This document shows, one piece after another, positions 1 through 11,900 of a DNA stretch of 64,000 nucleotides; position 1 is the stretch's first letter; the number at the start of each line of letters is the position of its first letter. The stretch lies in the NCBI GenBank assembly GCA_037951165.1, contig JBBDHG010000097.1:4592001-4656000 (forward strand), in the 5' to 3' direction. The translations under genes were made by a program, and so were the position numbers. Source of the DNA: Lophius americanus (taxonomy: Eukaryota > Chordata > Actinopteri > Lophiiformes > Lophiidae). Under the pieces are notes generated by a model. It ran no database searches and was not told the DNA's origin. It was given only the letters and a program-made list of their open reading frames with translations.

Positions 1-132
1 GAAAGGAAAAAACGAGGAAGAGAGGGAGGAAATGTAATGAACCCAGTAGAGAGGAGAAAAGCAACAAGGTGGAGGACAGGTGTGAGTAGTTTTTATGGAG
101 CAATGATATTTTTATGTGTCTGGACTGTTCAT

Positions 133-168
<36 letters not shown>

Positions 169-493
169 ACAATTTGAACAGTTTAAACAGTTTTATTGAT
201 TAATTTCATTTTATAGCCCAACATCAAAATCAACATCCTGACATCAAGTGAAATGTTAGACAAATGAAACATTGGTTTGTTCTGAAGCAGAAAAAGAAAC
301 ACAGCCTCAGCTTTGGCTGACATTAAATAATCACATAAACGCACGATTAAAATTATCTACATCAATGCTCCTTCAAGTAGAAAAGTTCTCGTCAAGCACA
401 CTTAAACATGTTTGTAGATGTTGGTCGGGAGATCATCTTCATGATAACCGGTTTGAAATTAGCAAGGAGTTGTTTTATTTTGATCATATTCAC
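1..493. other. flanking DNA with (AC)n microsatellite
   Basis: A purine-rich left edge, then an (AC)14 microsatellite at about 135-163. Nothing coding was recognised. Confidence 0.6.
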
Positions 494-1000
494 TGATCAG
501 CCAAAAAATTATAACCACCTGCCTAATATGGTAGGAATTAAAGCAGCCTCAGACCCATCGAGGCCTGGAATCAACAAGACCTGTGAAGGTGTGCTGCGAG
601 ACGTGTGGCCAAAGAGTTACAAGCACATCCCACAGATGCTCAATTGGATTAAGATCTGGGGAATTTGGAGGTCACATGAATGCATGATATTCCTCAAACC
701 ATCACTGAACCGTTTCAGCAGTGTGGAAGGGAGCATTGCCCACCTGAAAGATGTCAGCGGTCAGTGAGCCTGGAACTGCCAATGACCCTCTCGCTGGTTT
801 AACAGTTGTCCTTCCTTAGACTACGGCAGACTCACTCAACAGGACCTGCAGTTTTGGAGAAGCTGACCCATCCGTCTAGCCGTCCCAATTTTTAGAAGTC
901 TCTCAGAATTGTACGCCCATTTTTCCTGCTGACTACACATCAAATCTATGCTCACGATGTCATTCACTTCACCGGTCAGTGGTTATAATGTTATGGCTGA
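494..1000 (-). mobile_element. internally deleted Tc1-like transposon remnant (lineage A)
   Basis: The ends TGATCAGCC...TTATAACCACC and GGTTATAATGTTATGGCTGA are inverted repeats. Inside, minus-strand-coding remnants match the pattern of a Tc1-like transposase gene abundant in fish (regions behind CATCCCACAGATGCTCAATTG). At 507 bp it is much shorter than a full element of about 1.3-1.6 kb, and it has no intact frame. Confidence 0.75.
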
Positions 1001-4000
1001 ATGCTGCATATTTCAGTGTCGGACACAACCGTGACAGTATCGATCATGTCGCTCTACTGCAAGTCATAGTTTTATGATAATACAAGTTTTGGTTTTTGCA
1101 GATCTTTGGAGATTTAAAAGAAGAAATTCACATTATTGTCTGTCCTCTTCAAAATAAATGAAATTAAGTGAACTCCCGTTCAGCCACACGCTGATAGACG
1201 GCTGAGTAGAACTCATTTAATCCTTAGAAATAATGAATTCAACATTAAAACACACATATAATAATGATTTTTTTTCTTTGCTATGACAGAATACAGCAGT
1301 TAAAAAAAAAGGGTCGGGTAGTTGGAATTATGCCAGAGGATATTTATACAATTGAGTGGTTCCTCCCTTTAACTCTAAAACAGAACTATAACACAGGTTT
1401 AATTGGCAATCCCCTACCAAAATAAAAGCACAGCAGGAAATCAAACGGTGTCCTCAACACTCGAATCAATATTTCTCTCGTGGGTCATACAGGCACATCT
1501 ACAGATAAACTTAACGGCACATTATCAGTGTACAAGACAAAAACAGTTGATCAGTTAGGCCGGGGTTTGGAATCAAGAAAAAAATAAAATAACCTGAATG
1601 TACTGGAGCCAAAATGTGAAACATTTGTCCAGATTCGTGAGAATAATTTTTTTCTTTTAACAATTAAATGTACATCTTTGTTTATTACAAGGTAATCTCA
1701 TGTTCCACCTCCAACGCTCCCTTATAAGAGACTTTAACTTAAAATGGCCTCAGAAGGTCCATTCCTTAGGATTTCAATCATGCAGGGCTGATTTATATAA
1801 ACCAGACGACCATGTGACCATGTGTCTTAATGGAATACTGGGGTCTTTATTTGATAATAAATGTATTTTTTTTATTGTTTCATCATGCCTGTCAACATTT
1901 AGATGAGAAGAAGAACACCACTTCCACGTCCGCATGTTAAATATGAAGAGTACGCTTAGCCAGCAGGGACCGCAGCTTTAGCGAATGCGGCTAATGTCTA
2001 AGATTAAAGGAAAAAAAGTTTTGATTGATAAAAAATATGTTTTTTTTTACCCTCTAGGGTCCGAGACAGTGTTTGTGATGTTTCTGTTAGTATCGTTGTG
2101 ATGAGTCACTATAGAAACGTTGTTTATCTGTTGCTGGACTCTATATCCTCTACTTTCTGCGTCCATACATTTCTGTCGGACCCTACCTGGCTCACAGTGA
2201 CCTTTAGGGGATCGTGAAGAGAGCTCAAAAACTCCTCTAACATCTGGTGGACATTTCCTTCCTTTTTTTTTTTTAACTCAGTATTTAAATTTATTATACA
2301 TTCGTCTGCTATTCTTTTCAAATAAACACCGGCTGTAGCTCGGAGGTCCAGGGAGTCCGTTTCCCGATCGGAAGTTCGGAAGGTAGCCGGTTCCAGCTAT
2401 GAGAGCTTTCACTACGTTGTACTACGTGTGGCTGTATGTGATTAATAAAGTATCAAGTATAGATTGGATTGTATATTGTCCATACATATCAAGTATAATC
2501 ATGATTATTTTTAAACTGCTGCTGTGAGCAGAGGTCTTATTGTCCTTAAAAGTAGTTTACCAAACAATTCATCCACATGAAATGTGTTTTTTCAGAAGAC
2601 ATTGGCATGATTTCAAAATTGAGAACCGTATTTGGGTCAAATGAGAGTCATATTGGTATTATTTTAAAGGTAAGGTCAAATGATATTTAACTAATTTCGG
2701 TCCCTTTCACGTTTCTCTAAAGAGTCTTCGTTTGGAATATTCAAAAAAGTTTTTTTTAATTTTTGAATTACATGACTTCATCCATTAATCCACATCCACA
2801 CCAGCATTTAGCATTTCCACGTCAACAGTTGATTTCTTCCTCACTACAGGGACAAAAAACTTTTCACTACCATACCAATTAAGAGTAAATATGGTAGTTT
2901 ATGCACATCTATCTATTATAGATATCTATTATCTATCAATAATCATACTTCATGTTGGAAATATAATAAAAATATTTTATATTTTTAACTTTATCGTCAT
3001 ATCTTGCATGGAGATTGGAAATCTTTCATTTGTATTTATACTTTTATTTAGTTTATTTCCCTCTGTAGTCATTTATCTGTATAGACATGCATACCTGAAG
3101 TGAAAAAGTCCATTAAATCTACAATATGATATATGTATATATCATTTTTGTTGGGATGCTGTATTGCCTACTTTACCCCAGATAAATATATGTAGAAATT
3201 ATTCTCTGATCTAATCTTTCTCCATACCCAGAGCTCTTCTCTTTCATGTTTCACGTTTCATGGAAATCCATCCGGTTGGTTTTTCTGTCAACCTGCTTGC
3301 AGTGAAAACGAGCGACAGGTTTAGCCTTCTATTAGGTCTGTGTGCCAGTGGACTAAAATGAAAGTGGTATTCATCATCTCATCCGAACTAAGACTAATAA
3401 GCATGAAGAGTTGAACAATTTTACAAACTGCAATACTATTTCTTTAAGTTTTCGGCCACTAGGTTTCAGAAAGATAACAGAGACGGTACACAAAAGTGGT
3501 CAAATATTTGTAAATCTCACCTTCGTTTCAGCTGCAGCACAAAACTGTAAATCACTGGTAGTTGAGTCTGTAATCATTCTTATTCAGTCTTCTGTCAGAG
3601 GTGAGGCTGGCGGGTTTGACAGATATTTAATAAAACAGTCTTTTGGCAAAACAAAGCAGAGCAAAATAAATACATCAATCAGCAGGCACTGTTGTTTTGG
3701 TAAAGACGGCATACAAATTACACTGAAGGCGCTGAACGCATCGTCGCTGAGCTGGTTTATGATGCCGTGGACAAACAGAAGGGGGGGGGTTCTAATTAGC
3801 GAGTTCGTGGTCCACTGGAGAGCAGATGTGAAGCTGATGGTGCGGCTCAAGAGTCCAAGAAAGTTTCTCTACCAGCAGTTTCTCCACAATCAGTACCTCT
3901 CCTGTTTTTGTCTGAATGTAAGCAGAAGGATAGATGAAGAGGTGCAACAGACGGACGTCCGCTGATGTCCCACCTGGGATATGTAGAAGTCCTTGTGTTT

Positions 4001-4014
4001 GCCACCCAGGCAGT
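1001..4014. other. downstream flank / possible 3' UTR, no gene recognised
   Basis: AT-rich. It could hold PPIP5K 3' UTR or further small exons; several TTTATT (minus-strand AATAAA) hexamers exist, for example near 3048, but none can be assigned. A SINE-like piece is listed separately. A poly-G run sits at 3781-3790. Confidence 0.4.
2326..2460 (+). repeat. tRNA-derived SINE-like fragment
   Basis: GGCTGTAGCTCGGAGG, a GATCGGAAG segment and GCCGGTTCCAGC resemble the A and B boxes of tRNA-derived fish SINEs, followed by a TAATAAAGTATCAAGTAT tail. No cloverleaf is possible. Confidence 0.4.
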
Positions 4015-4106
4015 CTACTCACTGAAGCTGAAGTTGAGGATGGAGCGCTCTGTGATCGGGGAGGAGGGGCCTGCGCTGGACACAGCACTGGAGGGGATGC
4101 TGCCAT
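4015..4106 (-). CDS. ppip5k1: PPIP5K last assigned coding exon 28 (residues 1141-1170 and stop)
   Basis: Joins in phase after exon 27 and encodes DGSIPSSAVSSAGPSSPITE, then RSILNFSFSE and TAG. It matches the SS.VSSAGPSSP...GFS segment of human PPIP5K1. Acceptor ATTTTAAAG. The last Ser codon, Glu and stop read AGTGAGTAG, which contains a perfect donor GTGAGT, so this exon may instead splice onward to a longer tail, and other small exons between it and exon 27 cannot be excluded. Confidence 0.75.
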
Positions 4107-5926
4107 CTTTAAAATAGAAAAAACAAAAAGGAGTCAGTACTCCAGCTTCCTTCCACAGCTCTGAAACAAGGAGCGGAGGTGAACTGGTGCATCTAAATCG
4201 TCCGCAGGAGTGAATGATGATTGTCTCTATGTGTCGGGCCTGTGATGAACTGATTGTTCATTCAGGGTGAACCCGGCTCTGTCACCCAATGTCAGCTCCA
4301 AACAGAAGGTCCCTGTGTTCCCTGGTGGATTTGAAGCAGGAATCTTCTTTACTGTGCCGAACACTACGCCACCGTGCCGCTAACAAAGAAACGGACACGG
4401 GTTAAACCAAAACCTCCTTGGCGGAGCTCCTGAGCTCCTGAGCTTTTAAACTGCGGTTCTGTAGCATCAGCCAATAGAAGAACAGCAGAACGTGTGTCAT
4501 ATACATCCTTATGTAACCTCCAGCATCTGTGCGACGTGATTAATGTGGTCTAAAGGAGCTTACAGCAGCCTGGATATGAAGCGCGACTACCAGGACTGGA
4601 AAAAGCGACAAATAGATGAATGGAGATATTAAAAGGTAAAACAAATTCAGCCCACTGTTAGTAAAATATACAAGAAGCATAGAGCTAGAGAGATGGAGGA
4701 GCGGACGCCTCATTAATGCACAACGCTGCCCACAGGAGAAATAAATCACTTCAACCGCAAGGGAGTATAGAAATGAGAAATAAGAGCATGTTGAAGAGAA
4801 GAGAAGAGGATGAATGGGATGGTTTGCATTAAAAAGGTGCGTCTGTGAGTTTAATAACCGTTCCCACAGGGTGGTCTAACAGACGTAACAAAAAGCCGTC
4901 TCACACAGTCAGGCCCTTTTTAAAGTCTTCACTAAATTTAGAACTCTTCTTCTAAAAACGGAGGCCATTCATCATCCAAAGCCCCTTACATACTAACAAT
5001 ATGATATTTAATCTTTTTGTCATTTTGAGGTCATCTGGATATTTGCTGGACTCACCAAAAGCCTTGAAACACTAGCTGCTGCCCCAAGAATCTAGATTTT
5101 GAGCAGCCCTGCCCTGAGATAGGCAGCTGTAGATGTTTGACTCACAACTGGCCCATCTTCTCATTGTAGTCACAGTCATGGGAGCTACAGGCATGTCAGA
5201 GGAGATCATAGCTGGACTACATGTTGCTTGTAATGCCACTAAATCTAAGACTCACGCCAAAGAGGCCGACTTGGCGGTCGAAGAGATGTTTCAGACCCAG
5301 AGGAGGACAGAGGCTGCTGAGGGCTGTAGAGAGACGTCTGGCTCTGAGAATCAAACAGGCTGGAGAGCGCTGAAGCAGAGACAGAAAAAACAACATTATA
5401 TATATGGAGATGGAGATGGCTGGAGATGGACCTGCCAGGAAGGAGAAAAAAGGGGAAGACCAAAGAGGCGATGTGGTTAGAGAGGACATGCAGTTGGTTG
5501 GTGTGACGGAGGAAGAAGCAGAAGACAGGGTAAGATGGAAACAAATGATACGCTGTGGCGACGCCTAAAGGCAACAGCCGAAAGAAGAAAATTAAGAACG
5601 GTGCTGCTTATCGGTGTCCCTGGTCTGCATTGGTTCATACCTACATAATAGGACTAAGAAAGGAAAACTGGAATCAGTGAAAAGGTCATAGGCGCCCAAG
5701 GATCAGTGGCGCACGTTTGGAGCAAAGACTATTGCAGCTACAGTATTTAATCCACCGTAGCACATATGGCTGAAAAAGTTCAAAGAGAGGTTCAGATCAC
5801 AGTGTGCGTGTCAGAGCTGACCTACACAACATTACGTAGGTGGTTTTCACGTTAAAGCTGGTCGGCTCACATGCTGACCCTCATTTTGAGATTTGATCCA
5901 AATGTAAAGTGCATTATAAATTAAAT

Positions 5927-5958
<32 letters not shown>

Positions 5959-8900
5959 CTTGATACAAACTCAGTTTCAAGATTCCTTAGTCTCTACTAA
6001 AGTATCCTTTACATATATATCAGATTGTAGGATTATTTATATTCTATTATTGTATTATATTGAATTACAGTGTATCACTTTTTTGCACATAGAACCGGAT
6101 GGGTTGATATAAAATTAATCAGACATCATATTATTACAAAATAAACTAAATGGACTCGAACGCACTGACAATCAGGATTTAGTGTTTTTCACTACAATTC
6201 TGTCATTTGATTCATGATTTCTCATTTTTACGTCCACCAGTAAAGTTTAACACATGGCTGCGTGATTTCTCTGGTTGTTAGTAGGATGACACAAAAAGTA
6301 CTGGACAGGTGTTCATGTGACTCGGTGGAAGGATGGCGAATCGTCAAGAAAACAAACCCATTCATTTTGGGCATGGATGATGACAATGAGGTACAATGAA
6401 GAATTTATGTCCACTCTCTTTTCTTTTTTGGATTCTCCCCCAATTACGTAAAACACAACTAAACCCATTTCCACAAAACGTCTTCAGGTGTCCCGTCAAC
6501 TAAGTCCTGAAAGAGAAATGAGCTTTATTTTACTACGGAACAACCTTAAATACCCTGGCGTGGGTGTCAGCACTTGATCCTCGCTGTTTTCAGTCTTAGA
6601 CACTGAAAACCAGAGCCAACAAATCTCAAAACAATGAAAAATATTAGCGAGAATGCCAGATTAAAAATGTTTGTGAATTGGAAATTCTTCTGAAACACAT
6701 ATCTTGCAAAATAGTTCCATTTCAGATGGTCTATTAATAACAGAGATTTTCTTCTCACCTGGGGAGGATTGGTACTTCACTTGTGACTAAACATTTTAAT
6801 AGTTGGGTACTTCACATGAGAAACATCAGACTATCAGGTGTGGGATCTCCGGTTCGCCTACCTCTCATGGTTTTGGCGTGGGCCTCGCTGCTGCTCTCAC
6901 ACACCGTGTTGAGGAACTCGTCCACCTGCTTCAGTGAGAGCGCGTTGTGCAGCGTCTCCAGTGGGTAGATAGAGGGCACCATGGAGCAGCCTTCAAAGCC
7001 TGCAGGACAGACCGGGGAGACAAACGTTCGACCGATCAAATCACTTCACCCTCAGGCAGAGGAAGACACTTCTGCTCTCTCTGTGCATGTTAGCTCTGAC
7101 TATAATGTAGGATGGAGACATTTCTGTTTGTTATCTTGCCACACAAACAATTAAGGTACAGGCAGTCCCCAAGTTACCAACAACGGACTCAGGTTCAACT
7201 AGTACTTTTGACCAGACCGCCATAAGGCCTATAATATTGTTTTTAAATAAAGTTAAATGTAGTGGTTTGTAGTACAAACGCTACTAACATTTATAAATTA
7301 CAAAACAAAAGCACTTTCAGACAAAGTGTCCGAGGCACCAATATTAGAAGATAAATGGCAGCAGAAGGAGCATTCGTACTCCTGCAATGTGCCCTGCAGT
7401 ACAGACAGAGTTAATCAGCCAATTCACTCTGCTCTAGAGCTCCTGCGCCCGGGGTCTGATCTTGCTGACCTAACGGCTGATTTGTCCCCAGATAATAACA
7501 AACATAGTTCTCCTACTCCGGTCTTATTGGACTTTTCGGCATACGTGTCAGCACGGAAAAATAAACAAAGCAGTCCCTTACTTCCTTCTGTGTGTGTGTG
7601 TAGCTGCAGCCGCCAGTCGGCTTGAATGCAAATACATAAACCAGTAAATGAGGTCAACGAGCAAACCTGAAACCGTTTTTAACGGTAAAGGTAACGTCAG
7701 CAACGTGAGCTGGTAGCCGGTAAACATCAACACATGGAGGGAGCAATTTAGTTTTGGAGGCTTTAATGAAAAGTGCAAATATAGTAACATTCCGTCAAAT
7801 CATTATCATATCTTAGGATCTAGTTGTAAAGAGTCATTTTATGCTTGTTTTCATCTTTTTTACTTTATTTTAAAATAAGTTCCCATCTTTTGCTGCGTTG
7901 CGGTTCTGCTGTAGAGCACAAAGGTCAAACTCAAGTCCCGCAGAACAATTATATCTGGCCCGCGAGACAATATCTAATTTCTAGAACAACTGGACCGCTG
8001 GCATACAGCACAAACACCACAGCTACTACAAGTCCCAGAATGCACTGCGATGGCCAGCACGTCAATCAAGAGCACCAACGCTCCTCCCCGCTCCTCCGTT
8101 CCCAGATACGAGTGTTTATCTAGTCATTCTATGGACTTTGAGCTAATCCTTAGAAGAGATGCTACGGAGCCCGAGAGGGAATTTGGATGACAAAATAACT
8201 AAAACGCCAAATATAAAACGTGTTAATAAGCCACACATGCGTATAAGTAAATAGACAGCACACTTAAATTAACTGGCGAGTGCGATCATCTCCTACAGCC
8301 ATTCAACATTTCGTCATTGCTGCTGCATTAAAAAACAAGAACATACAAAGTTGCTTACATTTAATTTGAAATGCAGCAGGAGGCTAGTCATGCATCTCTT
8401 TTCTGAGGAGCATCTGCTCCTGACTGCAGGAACAGATACAAGGAGCGACAGTCTACTTTTATTGTGGCAGAAGAAAGAAACATTAATAATAAGCTCAGCC
8501 ATTTAACAAGGGTCATTTAAAGTTCCGTCTTTTTTTTATACTGTGAATTAAAAACAATGATTTTAAGTGCAACTGGGAAAATATAGCTCTATGGCTTTTG
8601 TTGATGCCGGTAAAAAAAATTATTCTATGAAACACAGCTGACAGAAAGGGACACATAAAAATATATGATGCTGATCTATTTTGAATTTTATCTGTAATTT
8701 GACTATTTTCTATTCCATTGGTTTGTTCAGAGTTTTCTAATGAGAGTAAGTAAGAGGGCTGTTCAAAAGTCCTCAAAGTCCACATAGAGGGTTTTTGGAG
8801 GGGCGTCAAACTCTGTGATCCAGTTCGGCACACCTGCTGTAGAGCTTGATAAAACACGTTTAATAAAGGAGCAGTTCTGCTTTACTCAGACTGTGTTTAG

Positions 8901-11900
8901 TGAGGAGGAAGTGGAAGCTTAAAGTTGTTAAAATTGATAATCAAATAAAGAACATTAAAACCTAAAGTAAAGTAAGAGTAGAGTTAATGTATTTACTTCT
9001 GGTCATAATGGCTGTCAGCCATAGTTGGTACATTTCTATACTGGAGATTAATATATGTTTGAAGCTTTACACATTTGTGAGAAAAATGTTAACGGTGCGG
9101 AAAATAAGGTTTCAATAAGAAGGTTTTACTTCTGTATATTTGTTCACCTTCTATTTTCTTCTAGTTAATATTCAATAACCCCAACAGCAATAATTAACTG
9201 GCTTGCAGAAGTTTGCTTGAGCATGCAAGCGTGATACGGACCTCTTGAATAGTAATAATGTTACTAATGTATATTTTATCATCCCTAGTCGTACAAGTCA
9301 TACACAGCACAACACCGTGAAATTTATTCTCTGCATTTGACCCATCCTGTAGTCTGAGCACCAGAAGTGTTTGAATGATGTCACATAAAAAGGCATTTAT
9401 TTCCTTCCATAAAGTTCATATTTATTTTATTCATTGCTCTTGTTTGTCTTTATGTTTTATTTACATCCCAGATGTATGAATGGATACATTGATTCATTCG
9501 TGAACGGAATACTTTCTTTAACGAAACTACAAAGACATTGTGTGTACCTGTGTGTGTACATATAGTACACATGGAGGAACACAGACACAAAGATGTCACA
9601 GTGTTGCACACAAATATACATCATATAAGCAGAAGTGTCCTTCTGTGCTGTCTGGTGCGTAGATGAAGCCGTAGTACGAAAAAAGGAGGGTGAATCCCCA
9701 GAGTGCATGCTGGTAAGCCTTCTATTTCCTCATGACTAATGTTCTGTGACCGCAGAGTTTTTCCACAGCTACTCCTTAAAACTAATTGTCTAAGATTGTC
9801 AGTAAAAAGCTACAGTTGGCACTTGATATACCAATGAAGGCCAAGATAAGATTTCACCCAGCTGATTATGTCCGTGTGTTCTAGTGGAGTTAGTCTAAGC
9901 AACCGCTTCTCACGGGATCACTCGTGCAGAAAAACAACAACAAAAAAACCCAACAGATATTGAACCTCTGCACTAGAATTCCCAGCATTATAAATGTATC
10001 AGGAATGTCTTAAATGATTTCAGGCACTAGGTTCCAAACTGGGAGTCCTCCACTCCCTCAAAGGGGCACCAACAAGGGGGCAACAAAGACTACATAAAAG
10101 TTACTTACATTCCTACTGGATATTTTAAAGTAATTTCACAAAACACTTTACATACTTAAGCCCTTTATCAGATATAGTTGACTACTTAGGCCGTAATTAC
10201 ACGACGACCGTTATGCAAAAAAGTGGAAAAGCGTTTCCTTCGTGTTATGCAAATTCATGTAAAGATGATCCTTGTGCAAACGCATCTTCATCGCCATTCG
10301 AAAAAAAACATTGTTCACGTCAGGTGAGCAGTTGGAGGTGGGACTCCACACCACGCGTAAAAAAAAAAACACACTCTCATAATGCACGCCGAGTAAACAA
10401 GAAATTATATCAAATCTGATGATTTCAGTTGTGGAGCAGCAAAACTTTAATAAACTCAGCAGAGTTGGTAGCGTAAAGAAAACAGGATAGTATGTCATTG
10501 CTTTTTTTATTATTGTTGTTATTCGATGTGGGTGAGGCTGCTGGGCAGAAAACAGCCAAGTGCAGCCATGTCGTCACGGTTTCCACAATAATTGTGTTTT
10601 GCCAGTTTACATGGCAACACTAATATTTGAGTTTTTTCCATTCCCTGGAACCTGGTTACGAACATTTGCATTTTCAAGCACCATAATGCCGTTGTTGTGT
10701 GAACAAAAGGTCAAACAGCCAACTCAAGGTAACTGCTTTATTCTAAAAAAAATAAATCTGTGTAAACCGCCCGTTAGTGTTTCATTCTGTGAGCAACTCT
10801 CTCATCATTCCAGAACCCACACAAAAACAGAGAGCGCATAGAAAGTTTACACAGAACAAACCAAAGCTAATCACTACGCCAACATACGGAGGTTTAACGA
10901 TCTCATCTTCATTTCCTGTAGTATGAGCATCATAAGCGTTTGAATGAAAGAATTTGACTGAGTATATAAACTGCATATAACTTATAACTACATATAACTA
11001 TATCCTTATCTCAAGAGAAAACATTTTTTTACCAAAAGGAAAGGCCTCCGTTAGACGTCATCCTACGCGAAAACTGCATGAAGGCAAGCAAACGGAATGA
11101 CACCTAGAAAGAAAACACTAGAAGACACTAGACGTTGGTCAGGGGACTATCAAGCTCTGTTCACATTACAGTTAAACACTTTCTCTCCGTTTATTGTCTC
11201 TAATGTCCTCATGACCTCTACACAACACAAACATTTACAAGGACGAAGGTTGTTTCATGATCTCAGTCAGATGCTCTGACAGTTATTTTTATCTCAGATA
11301 AGACGGTACCACTTTAAAATAAGACTACCTTTATAAGGGATATATAAACGATTTATAATTAGGTCGTAAATTAGGTTGTAAACACTTTGATTCATTAGTT
11401 AATGTTTATAAAGTGCGTATAACATAGCTATAAGATAATTTAACAAAGTGGGTCACTATTTGGCAATATCAAGTTAGTAGTACAGATAGGTGGCCTCACT
11501 ATTTGGCAAGCATCAGGTCCCTGAAACACTTTATAACTTATGAGCTGCTTATTAATGAATTGCAAAGAGTTTACAACCTAATTAATCAAAACCATTTATA
11601 AATCCTTTAAAGGGGAGTCTTATTTTAAAGTGGTACCAATAAGACTTACATTCAACATGGGACGTTCTGGTTCTCAAATGTTGACGACAAAAAAATTAAA
11701 AATAAAATAAGAAATGCGTAGCTTACATTCACTCACAGCCAAAAGGTCTCCATCTACTTGTTGCCTATATCAAATAAAAACATCTGCAGCCAGTTACAGA
11801 CGGAGATAGATTCATTGCTTTGATATGCTGAAGACAGACAGACAGACAGATCATTTATTAATCCCCTTGGAAATTCAAACTGTTGCCTCTGAAACATTTT

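Larger units (their letters stand above)
4107..6861. other. intron 27 of the PPIP5K gene
   Basis: 2.75 kb with a repeat piece near 4210-4290 (the GTGATGAACTG...GTCACCC type also seen at 46620), a LINE 3' end at 5240-5595 and an (ATT)n microsatellite at 5928-5957. No other exon recognised. Confidence 0.6.

Noticed and set aside
2326..2420. tRNA gene
   Set aside because: A/B-box-like motifs only; no acceptor or anticodon stem can be formed.
3720..3792. Plus-strand peptide AERIVAELVYDAVDKQKGG resembling an amphipathic PKA-anchoring helix
   Set aside because: The frame is stopped on both sides, has no convincing acceptor or donor and ends in a poly-G run; likely chance.
3584..4106. Minus-strand frames read past exon 28 in other phases (104 and 88 codons)
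   Set aside because: The 104-codon frame is in a different phase from the exon chain; homology supports the phase that ends at TAG 4015.
4107..6861. Extra PPIP5K tail exons between coding exons 27 and 28
   Set aside because: Exon 27 and exon 28 join directly in phase; I found no additional homologous segment, though small divergent exons cannot be excluded.
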